60,348 nucleotides of DNA. It comes from an uncultured Kordia sp. (GTDB lineage: Bacteria > Bacteroidota > Bacteroidia > Flavobacteriales > Flavobacteriaceae). Below, in pieces: positions 52,922 through 60,348 of the stretch. Positions within the stretch are counted from its first letter, which is position 1. Each line of letters begins with the position of its first letter. Made by a program: the position numbers and the translations under genes. Where the stretch lies: contig NZ_CANLEA010000030.1 of the NCBI RefSeq assembly GCF_947489565.1, positions 1 to 60,348 of the forward strand, written 5' to 3'. A model generated the notes under the pieces. That model saw only the letters and a program-made list of their open reading frames with translations, made no database searches and was not told the origin of the DNA.

Positions 52922-53058
52922 CGTACTAAAATTAACGCTTTTCTTTCTGTTTTCGTGTCTTAGGTTAAGAAATTACGAATCAAACTTTACGATAAGCTTA
53001 TCCAGTTTACAATTTGGGAGCATAAACGTAACAAGAGATTAATTTTTAACAAATATAC

Positions 53059-53175
53059 ATGTCACATATGCTAAATACTTTTGTTATAACAGGGAAGGTT
53101 ATAACTAATGACCTGAAATATGAACGTAACAATGGAGTAGAAGGGTATATATCGAGATATACTAAACCCATTTAG
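53059..53175 (+). CDS. Putative 38-residue small protein
   Basis: The reading frame encodes a peptide starting MSHMLNTFVITGKV and ending SRYTKPI, with mixed, protein-like composition. It may also begin at the second Met (53068). The segment FVITGKV...LKYERN is reminiscent of the first strands of an OB-fold/SSB protein (weak). Its stop lies 11 bases before a strong plus-strand terminator that no other plus-strand gene explains, which supports a real transcript. It could instead be a decayed remnant or a non-coding RNA. Confidence 0.35.
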   Translation: MSHMLNTFVITGKVITNDLKYERNNGVEGYISRYTKPI

Positions 53176-53185
53176 TTGTGTGTTG

Positions 53186-53225
53186 AAAATGCCATTATTG
53201 GGGGATAATGGCATTTTTTTTATCA
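53186..53225 (+). terminator. Plus-strand terminator overlapping the DUF3810 stop codon
   Basis: AAAATGCCATTAT and ATAATGGCATTTT form a 13-bp stem followed by eight T in the plus direction. It also covers the last codons of the DUF3810 gene (minus strand). The T run is only on the plus side, so it ends a plus-strand transcript. Confidence 0.8.
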
Positions 53226-54271
53226 TAATTTACCAGTAAAGAAACCACATAACTGTAGCTTAAAATTCCTTTCGATTGATTGTTTGCTTTTAAAAACTGA
53301 TCAAAGGTAAATTTGAATAATGGTTTTAATGGATTTTTGTGTGAATTCCAAAACTCACGGACTTCATCATAATTTTTTTGAATTCCAGGATTTAAAGTTG
53401 CTTTTAAGCGTTCGTATTCTTCTTTATCTCTGTTGTGTACTTCTTTCAAACAATGCCAAGTCATAAAGTTGTAGGCGCCGTATTGAAAATAAATATCATC
53501 ATTGTATAAAGCAGTCATACAGCCAATAAAATTAGCTTCGTTTTCCGCTGAATATCCAATCTGATGTGCTTTTTCGTGACTTGCGGTTACTGGAAATTTA
53601 TACACTGGAATTTTATAATTAATTTGTGCTTCGTTGGTAAACGGATTGATGTAACCGCTGAATCCCATAATCGTTAAAAATCCACTATAAATAGAAGTCT
53701 TTAAACTCTGATTGGTAAATATAAACTTAGGTTCTTTTGCGCTAAAATTTTCGTATCCGTTCATCGTTTTCTCAAAAATTTCATTTGTAGTATACGGAAC
53801 TTCCACTTTTACAGTGTCGTTTTGTGTAATTTGAAACTGAACAGCATTTGCTTTCGCGATGACTCTTTCGGTAAAACTTACAAGCTCTTCTGTAGTATAC
53901 TTTCTATCGAGTTCCAATGATTTGTACAAAGGCAATCGATAATAATTCATTCCCCACAAAAGGTGAAAGGCAAAGTACACGACGGTAATTGTAATGTAAA
54001 TATCTATCAAAATACGCTTGTATTCTTTGCGAACCAAACGGTAGTTTTTATAAATATATCGAATGATTAAAATACCAGCGATCGTATAAAAAATGTCGCC
54101 GATTGAAAACGGAATCCATCCAAAAACAATTCTGAAAAGTTTTGATATATACGGATACAATCCGTTACTGTAATAGGTTTCAACAAATTCTGGATAATTG
54201 CCAAGTATCTTAATAAGAAAGAATTGAAGGGGAAAAGATAAGGCAATTAAAATTTTTGTTCTCTTGGTCAT
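53195..54271 (-). CDS. DUF3810 family membrane protein (putative metallopeptidase)
   Basis: The 358-residue protein has about three N-terminal membrane segments (residues ~8-24, 60-75 and 88-108), then a soluble domain with H232-E-K-A-H236 and E243/E245 nearby, the zinc-dependent gluzincin pattern H-E-x2-H. It probably acts at the periplasmic face. ATG 54271 is preferred to TTG 54277. Substrate and role are unknown. Confidence 0.87.
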   Translation of the reverse strand: MTKRTKILIALSFPLQFFLIKILGNYPEFVETYYSNGLYPYISKLFRIVFGWIPFSIGDIFYTIAGILIIRYIYKNYRLVRKEYKRILIDIYITITVVYFAFHLLWGMNYYRLPLYKSLELDRKYTTEELVSFTERVIAKANAVQFQITQNDTVKVEVPYTTNEIFEKTMNGYENFSAKEPKFIFTNQSLKTSIYSGFLTIMGFSGYINPFTNEAQINYKIPVYKFPVTASHEKAHQIGYSAENEANFIGCMTALYNDDIYFQYGAYNFMTWHCLKEVHNRDKEEYERLKATLNPGIQKNYDEVREFWNSHKNPLKPLFKFTFDQFLKANNQSKGILSYSYVVSLLVNYDKKNAIIPQ

Positions 54272-54425
54272 AAGCAATACATTTGAACTCCATTCGGGAA
54301 CATGATATGTAGCTAATGTAAAAAAACTAAATCACTATTGCTACGTTGAGGTGATATTTTTGTCATGATTTTGACAAATTTGAAAGGTATTTCATAAAAA
54401 ACAATCGATTTTATTGTCAAAAAAT

Positions 54426-54433
54426 TAACTTTG
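54426..54433 (+). promoter_or_regulatory. -7 promoter element of pepD
   Basis: TAACTTTG fits TAnnTTTG, 32 bases before the ATG at 54466. It overlaps the GTG at 54433, which argues against the longer start. Confidence 0.5.
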
Positions 54434-54465
54434 TGGACAATTATTCAATTCATAAAAAAAATAGA

Positions 54466-55929
54466 ATGAGTCAAGAAATAAGAACTTTAGAACCAAATGC
54501 ACTTTGGAATAAATTTGCAGATTTAAACGCGGTCCCAAGACCTTCTAAAAAAGAAGAACGTGTGATTGCTTTTATGAAGAAATTTGGAGAAGATTTAGGA
54601 CTAGAAACTTTTGTAGACGAAGTTGGAAATGTGATCGTTAAAAAACCAGCAACTGCAGGAATGGAAGATCGCAAAGCCATTGTAATGCAATCGCATTTAG
54701 ATATGGTACACCAAAAAAACTCGGATACAGTATTTGACTTTGATACACAAGGAATTGAAATGTTTATTGATGGCGATTGGGTAAAAGCAAAAGGAACGAC
54801 TTTAGGAGCCGATAACGGACTTGGAGTTGCGACCATCATGGCAATTTTGGAAAGTAATGATATTGCACATCCTGCAATTGAAGCACTGTTTACAATCGAT
54901 GAAGAAACCGGAATGACAGGTGCGATGGGATTGAAAGGCGGATTGCTAGAAGGAGAAATTTTATTAAACCTAGATACAGAAGAAGATGATGAAATCGGAA
55001 TTGGTTGTGCAGGAGGAATTGATGTTACCGCAACACGCTCGTATGTAGTAGAAGAAACACCTGAAAATGTAGTAGCCTACACGATCGAAATAAGTGGATT
55101 GCAAGGAGGACATAGCGGAATGGACATTCACAAAGGTTTTGGAAACGCCAACGTGTTAATGAACCGCTTGTTATTTGATGGTTTTGAAAACTTCGGATTG
55201 CGCATTGCAGAAATTAATGGAGGAAGTTTACGAAATGCCATTCCAAGAGAAAGTGTTTCAACCGTGGTCATTGATAAAGTACATCAAGAAGCTTTTGAAT
55301 TTGAAATGCAAACGCAAATCAACACGATCAAAAAAGAATTTGCAAGCATAGAAGAAGAGTTAGAAATTGAGTGCACTGCAACTGAAACACCTTCTGGAGT
55401 TATGGAATTAGGTGTGCAAGAAGGATTGACACGTTCTTTATATGCAGCACACAATGGTGTATTCCGTATGAGTCCAGATATTGAAGATTTAGTAGAAACC
55501 TCAAACAATATTGCGCGCGTTATTGTAAAAGATGGTGAGATTAAAGTTGGTTGTTTGACACGTTCTTCTGTAGAAAGTGGAAAAATGGACTTAGCCACAA
55601 AACTAAGAGCAACTTTTGAACTTTCTGGTTGCGAAGTAGAATTTTCAGGTTCGTATCCAGGATGGGCACCAAACATGAATGCATCTATTTTGCCAGTTAT
55701 GGTCAATTTATATAAAGAATTAAATAACGGAGAAGAACCACATGTAGCCGCTTGTCATGCAGGATTGGAATGTGGAATTTTAGGAACAAACTATCCAGAG
55801 ATGGAAATGATTAGTTTTGGACCTAACATTCGTGGAGCACATTCACCAGACGAACGTGCAAGCATTTCTTCGTCACAAAAATATTGGAACTATGTGTTGG
55901 AGATTTTAAAGAATATTCCAAAAAAATAA
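54466..55929 (+). CDS. pepD: Aminoacyl-histidine dipeptidase (PepD, M20)
   Basis: The 487-residue protein has the di-zinc site SHLDMVHQK (His77, Asp79), GADNGLGVA (Asp116), IDEETGMTGA (Glu146, Glu147), and the M20C dimer-domain layout. It hydrolyses Xaa-His and other dipeptides in the cytoplasm. ATG 54466 is chosen because a promoter element overlaps the upstream GTG. It ends in a terminator with the GCCGTTTC stem. Confidence 0.94.
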   Translation: MSQEIRTLEPNALWNKFADLNAVPRPSKKEERVIAFMKKFGEDLGLETFVDEVGNVIVKKPATAGMEDRKAIVMQSHLDMVHQKNSDTVFDFDTQGIEMFIDGDWVKAKGTTLGADNGLGVATIMAILESNDIAHPAIEALFTIDEETGMTGAMGLKGGLLEGEILLNLDTEEDDEIGIGCAGGIDVTATRSYVVEETPENVVAYTIEISGLQGGHSGMDIHKGFGNANVLMNRLLFDGFENFGLRIAEINGGSLRNAIPRESVSTVVIDKVHQEAFEFEMQTQINTIKKEFASIEEELEIECTATETPSGVMELGVQEGLTRSLYAAHNGVFRMSPDIEDLVETSNNIARVIVKDGEIKVGCLTRSSVESGKMDLATKLRATFELSGCEVEFSGSYPGWAPNMNASILPVMVNLYKELNNGEEPHVAACHAGLECGILGTNYPEMEMISFGPNIRGAHSPDERASISSSQKYWNYVLEILKNIPKK

Positions 55930-55950
55930 TTCATACAAAAACATGTACAA

Positions 55951-55986
55951 AGGCCGTTTCAAAACTATTTGAAACGGCTTTTTGTT
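55951..55986 (+). terminator. Terminator after pepD
   Basis: An 11-bp GCCGTTTCAAA/TTTGAAACGGC stem with a four-base loop, then T run. The stem has the same sequence as that after mazG. Confidence 0.9.
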
Positions 55987-56015
55987 TTTAACATCATTCA
56001 AGCAATGATATTTTG

Positions 56016-56237
56016 CTAGTTCTTATTCCAATCGTCTGTTGTACAAGGAAGTACACGAGAAGTGTCTTCAATCGGACGCGGATCTTGTGGAACTGGTTGA
56101 CAAGGCAATTGACTTTGACAACCAGAAGCAAAGGTGTTTACACTCATTGTTGTTGGAGCGCCACCATGTAATAGATTAGCTCTTAAAGCAGAGATAGTTT
56201 GTTTTTGTAATTGTAGTGTTTTGATCTGTTTTTTCAT
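56016..56237 (-). CDS. GG-leader precursor peptide 8 (class I lanthipeptide-like)
   Basis: This is a 73-residue peptide. The 26-residue leader (L-Q-L-Q-K-Q-T-I-S-A-L, ending LLHGG) has the family pattern with Gln for several Lys. The 47-residue core has only three Cys, plus many Thr, Ser, Gln and Pro (QLPCQPVPQDP). The ATG at 56237 aligns best; one at 56261 would add eight residues. It forms a same-strand neighbourhood with precursor 9, 149 bp upstream of its start. Confidence 0.7.
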   Translation of the reverse strand: MKKQIKTLQLQKQTISALRANLLHGGAPTTMSVNTFASGCQSQLPCQPVPQDPRPIEDTSRVLPCTTDDWNKN

Positions 56238-56334
56238 CTGAAATATAATTTTTTGTTTCATTGCAAATATCTTTCAGGTCACGAATTCTCAAAACAGGAA
56301 AATAAATAAAATAAGACCCGTGTTTTTCCCTGTG

Positions 56335-56367
56335 AAAAAGCCCCTTTTCAATGAAAAGAGGCTTTAA
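56335..56367 (-). terminator. Terminator after precursor 9
   Basis: AAAGCCTCTTTTC...GAAAAGGGGCTTT stem on the minus strand with a T run beyond, between precursors 9 and 8. Confidence 0.75.
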
Positions 56368-56386
56368 TCAACATGTGAACATCTGT

Positions 56387-56629
56387 TTAGCAAGTTATAA
56401 ATGTAGGTTGATTTGTTGTTTGTGTGTGTGTTGTTGGACAGGGTCCGCATCCTGAAGGTAGTGTTGGTAAAGGATCGCAGGCAATTAATAAGGATTTACA
56501 GTTTATCTGTATTGTTAAGCAATTCGTGTGAACTAATGTAAAGCGGATAAGTCCTCCGTGTAATTGCTCATCAGAAAGTTTCGCGATTTTCTGTTTGCGA
56601 AGTTTTAAAGAAAAATGTTGTTTTTTCAT
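56387..56629 (-). CDS. GG-leader precursor peptide 9 (class I lanthipeptide-like)
   Basis: This is an 80-residue peptide, the longest of the family. The 26-residue leader (L-K-L-R-K-Q-K-I-A-K-L, ending LHGG) is in the same subgroup as precursor 8. The 54-residue core has six Cys and a Pro/Thr-rich tail (CGPCPTTHTQTTNQPT). ATG 56629 is preferred over an upstream frame that would add nine residues. It has its own terminator. Confidence 0.7.
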   Translation of the reverse strand: MKKQHFSLKLRKQKIAKLSDEQLHGGLIRFTLVHTNCLTIQINCKSLLIACDPLPTLPSGCGPCPTTHTQTTNQPTFITC

Positions 56630-56750
56630 GATATATGGTTTTTTGGTTTTGCCCAAATATCACAATAAACAAGAGTATAGAGTAGCGTTGAAATACGTAA
56701 TTGATACCGTGTTTTTCCTGAAAATTAGTACGGTTTGGAATAAGAGTATA

Positions 56751-56783
56751 AAAAAAGCTCTTCCCAAAGAGAAGAGCTTTCTA
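56751..56783 (-). terminator. Terminator after the PPIase gene
   Basis: AAAGCTCTTC/GAAGAGCTTT stem; T run on the minus strand. Confidence 0.85.
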
Positions 56784-56802
56784 ATGTATATGTTTTGTTT
56801 AT

Positions 56803-58023
56803 TTATTTCTGAATTTCTACAATTTCTACATCAAAAATTAAGTTTGAATTTGCAGGAATTGGTCCATTAGCTCTTGATCCATATCCTAAATAAGAAGGAA
56901 CCAATACTTTTGCCTTTTCTCCAACTTTCATACGCAATACAGCTTCTCTAAAAGCAGGAACCAATCGCGCACTTGTATTATAGATACTAGGAAAAGGATT
57001 ATAAGCGCCTTGTGCTTCAGCAGCTTCACTGAAAATTCCTCCAGTTTCAGCAACACTTTTAATATTTGTATAAAATAATTTACCATTTTCTAAATAACCA
57101 GCACAGTTGATCATTACGGTATCTGAAGAAGTTGGTTTTACACCAGAGGCACTTGGTTCAGTTGTTACCATTACCATTCCTGTAGGTGATTCATACAATT
57201 CTCCTAAATCTTTATTCTCTTCTTTAAACTTTGCAATGGCTCCTTGCGCTTGAGCTTTTGCCTTTGCTTCGTATGCATCTTGCGTATCTTTTGCAAACTG
57301 CTGATACTTTGCAGGAAGTTTTGACTCATCTTCTGTAAATATTTTTACAGCGTCAAATGCTTTTGCATCTGCACCTACACGAATAATATTTACTTCGTTC
57401 ATGATAACATCTTCATAAGGTTTTTTGCTATTTGGATCAACCGCAACATTTGAAATACTATCTTGAACTTCGATTCCTTTTATGAGTTGACCAAAAACAG
57501 AATGACAGCTTACACGTGGTCTGTTACATGGCTTTGGACCTCCATTAAGATCTACTGGATCTAAACTTGGATAAGGAACTTCTGTAATGAAAAACTGACT
57601 TCCATTAGTACCAGTTCCACCAGAATTTGCCATCGATAAAACTCCTGGCTTGTCATGTTTTAAATCTTTATCAAACTCACTTCCAAAACGATATCCTGGG
57701 TTTCCGCTTCCTGTTCCTGTTGGATCTCCACCTTGAATCATAAATTTGTCCATAACTCTATGGAAAGTAATACCATTATAATAAGGTTTTCCTTTTAATT
57801 CTTCTGAAAGCTTTGGATGTGTTCCTTCTGCTAATGCAACAAAATTGGCAACAGTAACTGGAACTTTTTGGTAGAATAGCTTTGCAAGCATCACACCTTT
57901 ATTAGTTTTAATTTCAGCATAAATACCATCATCCAACTCTGTTTTTTGAGCTTTTGTGCATGAAGTAAATCCTAAAGTCATAATCACAATAAAAACGGTG
58001 ATTGTTGTTGTAAATAATTTCAT
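56803..58023 (-). CDS. Two-domain peptidyl-prolyl isomerase lipoprotein (cyclophilin + FKBP)
   Basis: The 406-residue protein has a lipobox (LGFTSC, Cys22) and a cyclophilin domain from ~35 to 215: FHRVMDKFMIQGGDPTGTG, GVLSMANSGGTGTNGSQFFI and SVFGQLIKG. A helical linker and an FKBP-type C-domain (about 300-406) follow: PAFREAVLRMKVGEKAKVLVP and LIFDVEIVEI. It should fold proteins outside the inner membrane. It lies 1 bp upstream of gldI's stop, so the two are co-transcribed. Confidence 0.92.
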   Translation of the reverse strand: MKLFTTTITVFIVIMTLGFTSCTKAQKTELDDGIYAEIKTNKGVMLAKLFYQKVPVTVANFVALAEGTHPKLSEELKGKPYYNGITFHRVMDKFMIQGGDPTGTGSGNPGYRFGSEFDKDLKHDKPGVLSMANSGGTGTNGSQFFITEVPYPSLDPVDLNGGPKPCNRPRVSCHSVFGQLIKGIEVQDSISNVAVDPNSKKPYEDVIMNEVNIIRVGADAKAFDAVKIFTEDESKLPAKYQQFAKDTQDAYEAKAKAQAQGAIAKFKEENKDLGELYESPTGMVMVTTEPSASGVKPTSSDTVMINCAGYLENGKLFYTNIKSVAETGGIFSEAAEAQGAYNPFPSIYNTSARLVPAFREAVLRMKVGEKAKVLVPSYLGYGSRANGPIPANSNLIFDVEIVEIQK

Positions 58024-58024
58024 T

Positions 58025-58591
58025 TTAATTTTCTGTTTCTAGGTTTTTGTTGTCTTTTTTTATGTCAAGTAACGTTATAGTAGATTGAATCGGAACGTTG
58101 GTTCCAATGCGTTTGTTGTCTCCATGATATCCATACGCAATATGTGATGGAAAAAGAAAAGTGACTGTTTCTCCTTTTTTCATTAATTGTAATCCAAAAC
58201 GTAAACCAGGAATGATTTGTTGTTTCTCAACTACATATTGTTGTATGCCGAGTTCTTCTTTTTTGTAAATAACATCACCTGTTGCCATTTTTGAGATATT
58301 GAACTCATATGTTAATGTGTCTCCTTTTTTAGGAACGTATGTTTCTGTCGTACTTTTATCATTGTAAAAATACCAGAAACCATTGTTAGAAGCCATATAC
58401 GTGTTTAAGGTATCACGCTGTATATATTTTTGAATAGTAGCTTCTTCTTTGGCGATCAAAGCTTTGTTTCGTTCTACAGATTCTTTTAAAAAGGTACCTG
58501 AACGAATATTCACAGCTCTACGAGCTTCTTGTTGTGCACAAGAAACTACAGCGATGAATATGATGCCTAAGAAAACTATTTTTTTGAACAT
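58025..58591 (-). CDS. gldI: Gliding motility-associated FKBP lipoprotein GldI
   Basis: The 188-residue lipoprotein (VVSC lipobox, Cys18) has a single FKBP-type domain: GDTLTYEFNIS, IIPGLRFGLQLMKKGETVTFLFPS, AYGYHGDNK. Size and neighbours match GldI of gliding Bacteroidota, a PPIase needed for the gliding machinery. It lies between the PPIase and DHH genes on the same strand, spaced by 1-4 bp. Confidence 0.85.
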   Translation of the reverse strand: MFKKIVFLGIIFIAVVSCAQQEARRAVNIRSGTFLKESVERNKALIAKEEATIQKYIQRDTLNTYMASNNGFWYFYNDKSTTETYVPKKGDTLTYEFNISKMATGDVIYKKEELGIQQYVVEKQQIIPGLRFGLQLMKKGETVTFLFPSHIAYGYHGDNKRIGTNVPIQSTITLLDIKKDNKNLETEN

Positions 58592-58595
58592 AGAT

Positions 58596-59609
58596 CTATT
58601 TTAATTCGTCTTTGTAACCAGTTAATATTTTTGCGAATCTTTTTACAGTTGCTTCCATAGAAAGATCACTTCTTCCACCAGCTGCATTTGTATGTCCGCC
58701 ACCATTAAAATGGGCGCGCGCAAATTCATTTACTGAAAAATCACCTTTTGAACGCAATGACATTTTTACATAGGGTTCTTGGAGATTTTCTATAAAGATT
58801 GCTGCAAATTTAATGCCTTTTAGTGATAATCCATAATTTACAAAACCTTCGGTATCACCTTTCTTAAAATCGTAACGTATTAATTCTTCTTTGCTTATAG
58901 TAATATATACGGTATTGTATTCTTCTAAAACGACCAAGTTTTTTAAAGCGCAACCTAATAATTGTATGCGACTTAAGCTGTTGGTATCATAAATAGCATT
59001 ATGAATAGAAGCGTTTTCAGCACCTTTATCCATTAAGTTTGCTATAATTCTGTGTGTGGTACTTGTCGTTGCTTTGAAGCGAAATGAGCCTGTATCAGTC
59101 ATAATTCCAGTATACATGCAGGTTGCCATTTCCGCAGTAATGCTGTCTTCATCACCTAAAAAAGAAATAAAATTATACACCATTTCACAGGTAGAACTCA
59201 TATTGGTATCGGAATAGATGTATTGGGCATAATCTGAAGGTTGCTGATGATGATCAATCATTACAAAAGTAGCTTCTGTTGCAGCAACTACTGTTTCCAT
59301 TTCACCAATTCGACTCAAATCATTAAAATCTAACGTAAAGATAACATTGGCTGCATTCAATAAAGTTTTTGCACGATCTTTTTCATAATCAAACTTTACA
59401 ATTTCTGATTCACCAGGCATCCATTTTAAAAAATTAGGATAATCATTTGGAGCGATGATAACTGCGTTGTGTTGCCCTTTTTTCAAGTAATGCCAGAGTG
59501 CAAGCGTTGAACCAATAGCGTCGCCATCTGGATTTTTGTGTGGAATAATGGCAATATTTTGAGGTGTTTTTAGCAGCGATTTTACGCCTTGTATTTCTGC
59601 TTCAGTCAT
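58596..59609 (-). CDS. DHH/DHHA1 phosphoesterase (NrnA-like)
   Basis: The 337-residue protein has HKNPDGDAIGS, FTLDFNDLSR, MIDHHQQPSDYA (the DHH motif) and the C-terminal DHHA1 GGGHTNAAGGR. It is probably a bifunctional oligoribonuclease and pAp phosphatase that degrades short RNA and 3'-phosphoadenosine phosphate. It leads the gldI operon. Confidence 0.92.
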   Translation of the reverse strand: MTEAEIQGVKSLLKTPQNIAIIPHKNPDGDAIGSTLALWHYLKKGQHNAVIIAPNDYPNFLKWMPGESEIVKFDYEKDRAKTLLNAANVIFTLDFNDLSRIGEMETVVAATEATFVMIDHHQQPSDYAQYIYSDTNMSSTCEMVYNFISFLGDEDSITAEMATCMYTGIMTDTGSFRFKATTSTTHRIIANLMDKGAENASIHNAIYDTNSLSRIQLLGCALKNLVVLEEYNTVYITISKEELIRYDFKKGDTEGFVNYGLSLKGIKFAAIFIENLQEPYVKMSLRSKGDFSVNEFARAHFNGGGHTNAAGGRSDLSMEATVKRFAKILTGYKDELK

Positions 59610-59704
59610 ATAATTTAATTCTGTATTTCCATGGAAAATGCTATAAAAACGATGCAGATTTTAAGACTTCCCATTTCATAGCTGGCTAATATACTAAAAT
59701 AGAG

Positions 59705-59734
59705 TTGCAAATAAATTGTATTTGTGTACTTTTG
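59705..59734 (+). promoter_or_regulatory. Full promoter of ndk
   Basis: TTG (59705-59707), a 19-base spacer and TACTTTTG (59727-59734) make a complete Bacteroidota promoter (TTG-N19-TAnnTTTG). The leader to the ATG is about 55 bases. Confidence 0.7.
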
Positions 59735-59794
59735 CACCGAAAATCAAATATGATTTTACAAAACAAGAATTTATAACAACTTATATATACTATA

Positions 59795-60214
59795 ATGGCT
59801 GGAAAAAGAACTTTTACCATGATTAAGCCTGATGCTGTAGAAAATGGACACATCGGAGCTATTTTAGAAAAAATCACTGCTTCAGGTTTTAACATCGTTG
59901 CAATGAAGTTAACACAGTTAAGCAAGCGTGATGCTGAAGCATTTTACGCAGTTCACAACGAAAGACCTTTCTTTGGAGAATTGGTAGAATTTATGACAAG
60001 AGGTCCAATTGTTGCTGCAATTTTAGAAAAAGAAAATGCAGTTAGCGATTTTAGAACGTTAATTGGAGCTACAAATCCTGCAGAAGCAGCAGAAGGAACT
60101 ATTAGAAATTTATACGCAACTTCTATCGGAGAAAATGCAGTTCACGGTTCTGATAGTGATGAAAATGCAGCTATTGAAGGTGCTTTCCACTTTTCTGGAA
60201 GAGAGACTTTCTAA
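59795..60214 (+). CDS. ndk: Nucleoside diphosphate kinase
   Basis: The 139-residue protein has [11 protein letters not shown] at the start, the catalytic His117 in N-A-V-H-G-S-D, and the C-terminal [12 protein letters not shown]. It balances nucleoside triphosphate pools with a phospho-His intermediate. The promoter is the best in this window, and the gene ends in a terminator next to the right-end repeat. Confidence 0.97.
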   Translation: MAGKRTFTMIKPDAVENGHIGAILEKITASGFNIVAMKLTQLSKRDAEAFYAVHNERPFFGELVEFMTRGPIVAAILEKENAVSDFRTLIGATNPAEAAEGTIRNLYATSIGENAVHGSDSDENAAIEGAFHFSGRETF

Positions 60215-60242
60215 GGAAAATATACACTATATTACATAGTAA

Positions 60243-60276
60243 GAAGCTTCAATCGTTTGGTTGGAGCTTTTTTTTT
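60243..60276 (+). terminator. Terminator after ndk
   Basis: AAGCTTCAA/TTGGAGCTT stem (one G-U pair) followed by nine T, then the 16-bp repeat array. Confidence 0.75.
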
Positions 60277-60348
60277 GATCGCTTCGCTTTTTGATCGCTT
60301 TGCTTTTTGATCGCTTTGCTTTTTGATCGCTTCGCTTTTTGATCGCTT
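60273..60348. repeat. 16-bp tandem repeat array (right end)
   Basis: GATCGC recurs at 60277, 60293, 60309, 60325 and 60341, the same 16-bp period and strand as the left-end array. It runs off the window. Confidence 0.95.

Noticed and set aside
1-60348. CRISPR array, prophage, IS element, rRNA or tRNA.
   Set aside because: No spacer-repeat pattern, integrase, transposase, or RNA gene motif was seen by eye. The terminal 16-bp arrays have no spacers.

Overview
The window is about 60 kb of AT-rich chromosome from a member of the family Flavobacteriaceae (Bacteroidota). The evidence is a gliding-motility lipoprotein gene (gldI), a two-domain OstA-like protein, an elongated LepB, DUF349/DUF368/DUF3810/DUF5606/DUF6122-type genes, and promoters of the Bacteroidota TAnnTTTG type. 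The small GG-leader peptides look like those known from Kordia and its relatives, so a Kordia-like organism is my best guess, but no marker gene here fixes the genus. Both ends of the window are the same 16-bp tandem repeat in the same orientation. No rRNA, tRNA, CRISPR, IS element or prophage was seen.

Layout. 1-1013: non-coding, with a 16-bp array, three tandem copies of a ~236-bp unit and the leftover 3' end of a second methyltransferase gene. 1-3.6 kb: envelope sugar genes (SAM methyltransferase, GT9 glycosyltransferase, WaaP-like kinase). 3.7-8.8 kb: three small precursor peptide genes between dapD, an SDR/TetR pair and an acyltransferase. 9-15 kb: ruvX, def, DUF5606, mazG, a DinB protein and a DUF349 protein with a Glu-rich repeat region. 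15-20.7 kb: aroE, two adjacent DUF368 transporters, a TPR protein and a class III aminotransferase. 20.9-27.3 kb: a lipoprotein, an STM3941-like protein, an OstA-like protein and a large M16 protease. 27.4-33.7 kb: parA, parB, DUF5683, dapB, lepB, a four-helix-bundle gene, wbqC-like and DUF6122. 33.8-34.5 kb: two precursor peptides. 34.7-42.4 kb: an endonuclease/exonuclease/phosphatase-fold (EEP) protein, two rhomboids, mutL, purA, a Fur-family regulator and two more precursor peptides. 42.5-55.9 kb: relA/spoT, an rRNA/tRNA methyltransferase, secreted proteins, two amidohydrolase-like proteins, a Cys-peptidase-like lipoprotein, DUF3810 and pepD. 56-56.6 kb: two precursor peptides. 56.8-60.2 kb: a PPIase, gldI, an nrnA-like DHH gene and ndk.

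Most of the window is ordinary flavobacterial housekeeping in a gene order I recognise as common in the family. What stands out is a family of nine small genes scattered singly or in pairs between these housekeeping genes. Each encodes a basic leader of 26-28 residues (MKK..., then L-x-L-x-K-x2-I-[SA]-x-[LF], ending in GG) and a Cys/Ser/Thr-rich core of 34-54 residues. They resemble precursors of Bacteroidota class I lanthipeptides, yet no LanB/LanC, radical-SAM enzyme or peptidase-ABC exporter lies in the window. The simplest reading is a dispersed precursor set matured in trans by enzymes encoded elsewhere.

Start codons were re-chosen wherever a TTG or GTG extension was less likely than a downstream ATG. 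All function calls rest on motifs visible in the translated sequence and on recall of protein families; no database search was run.
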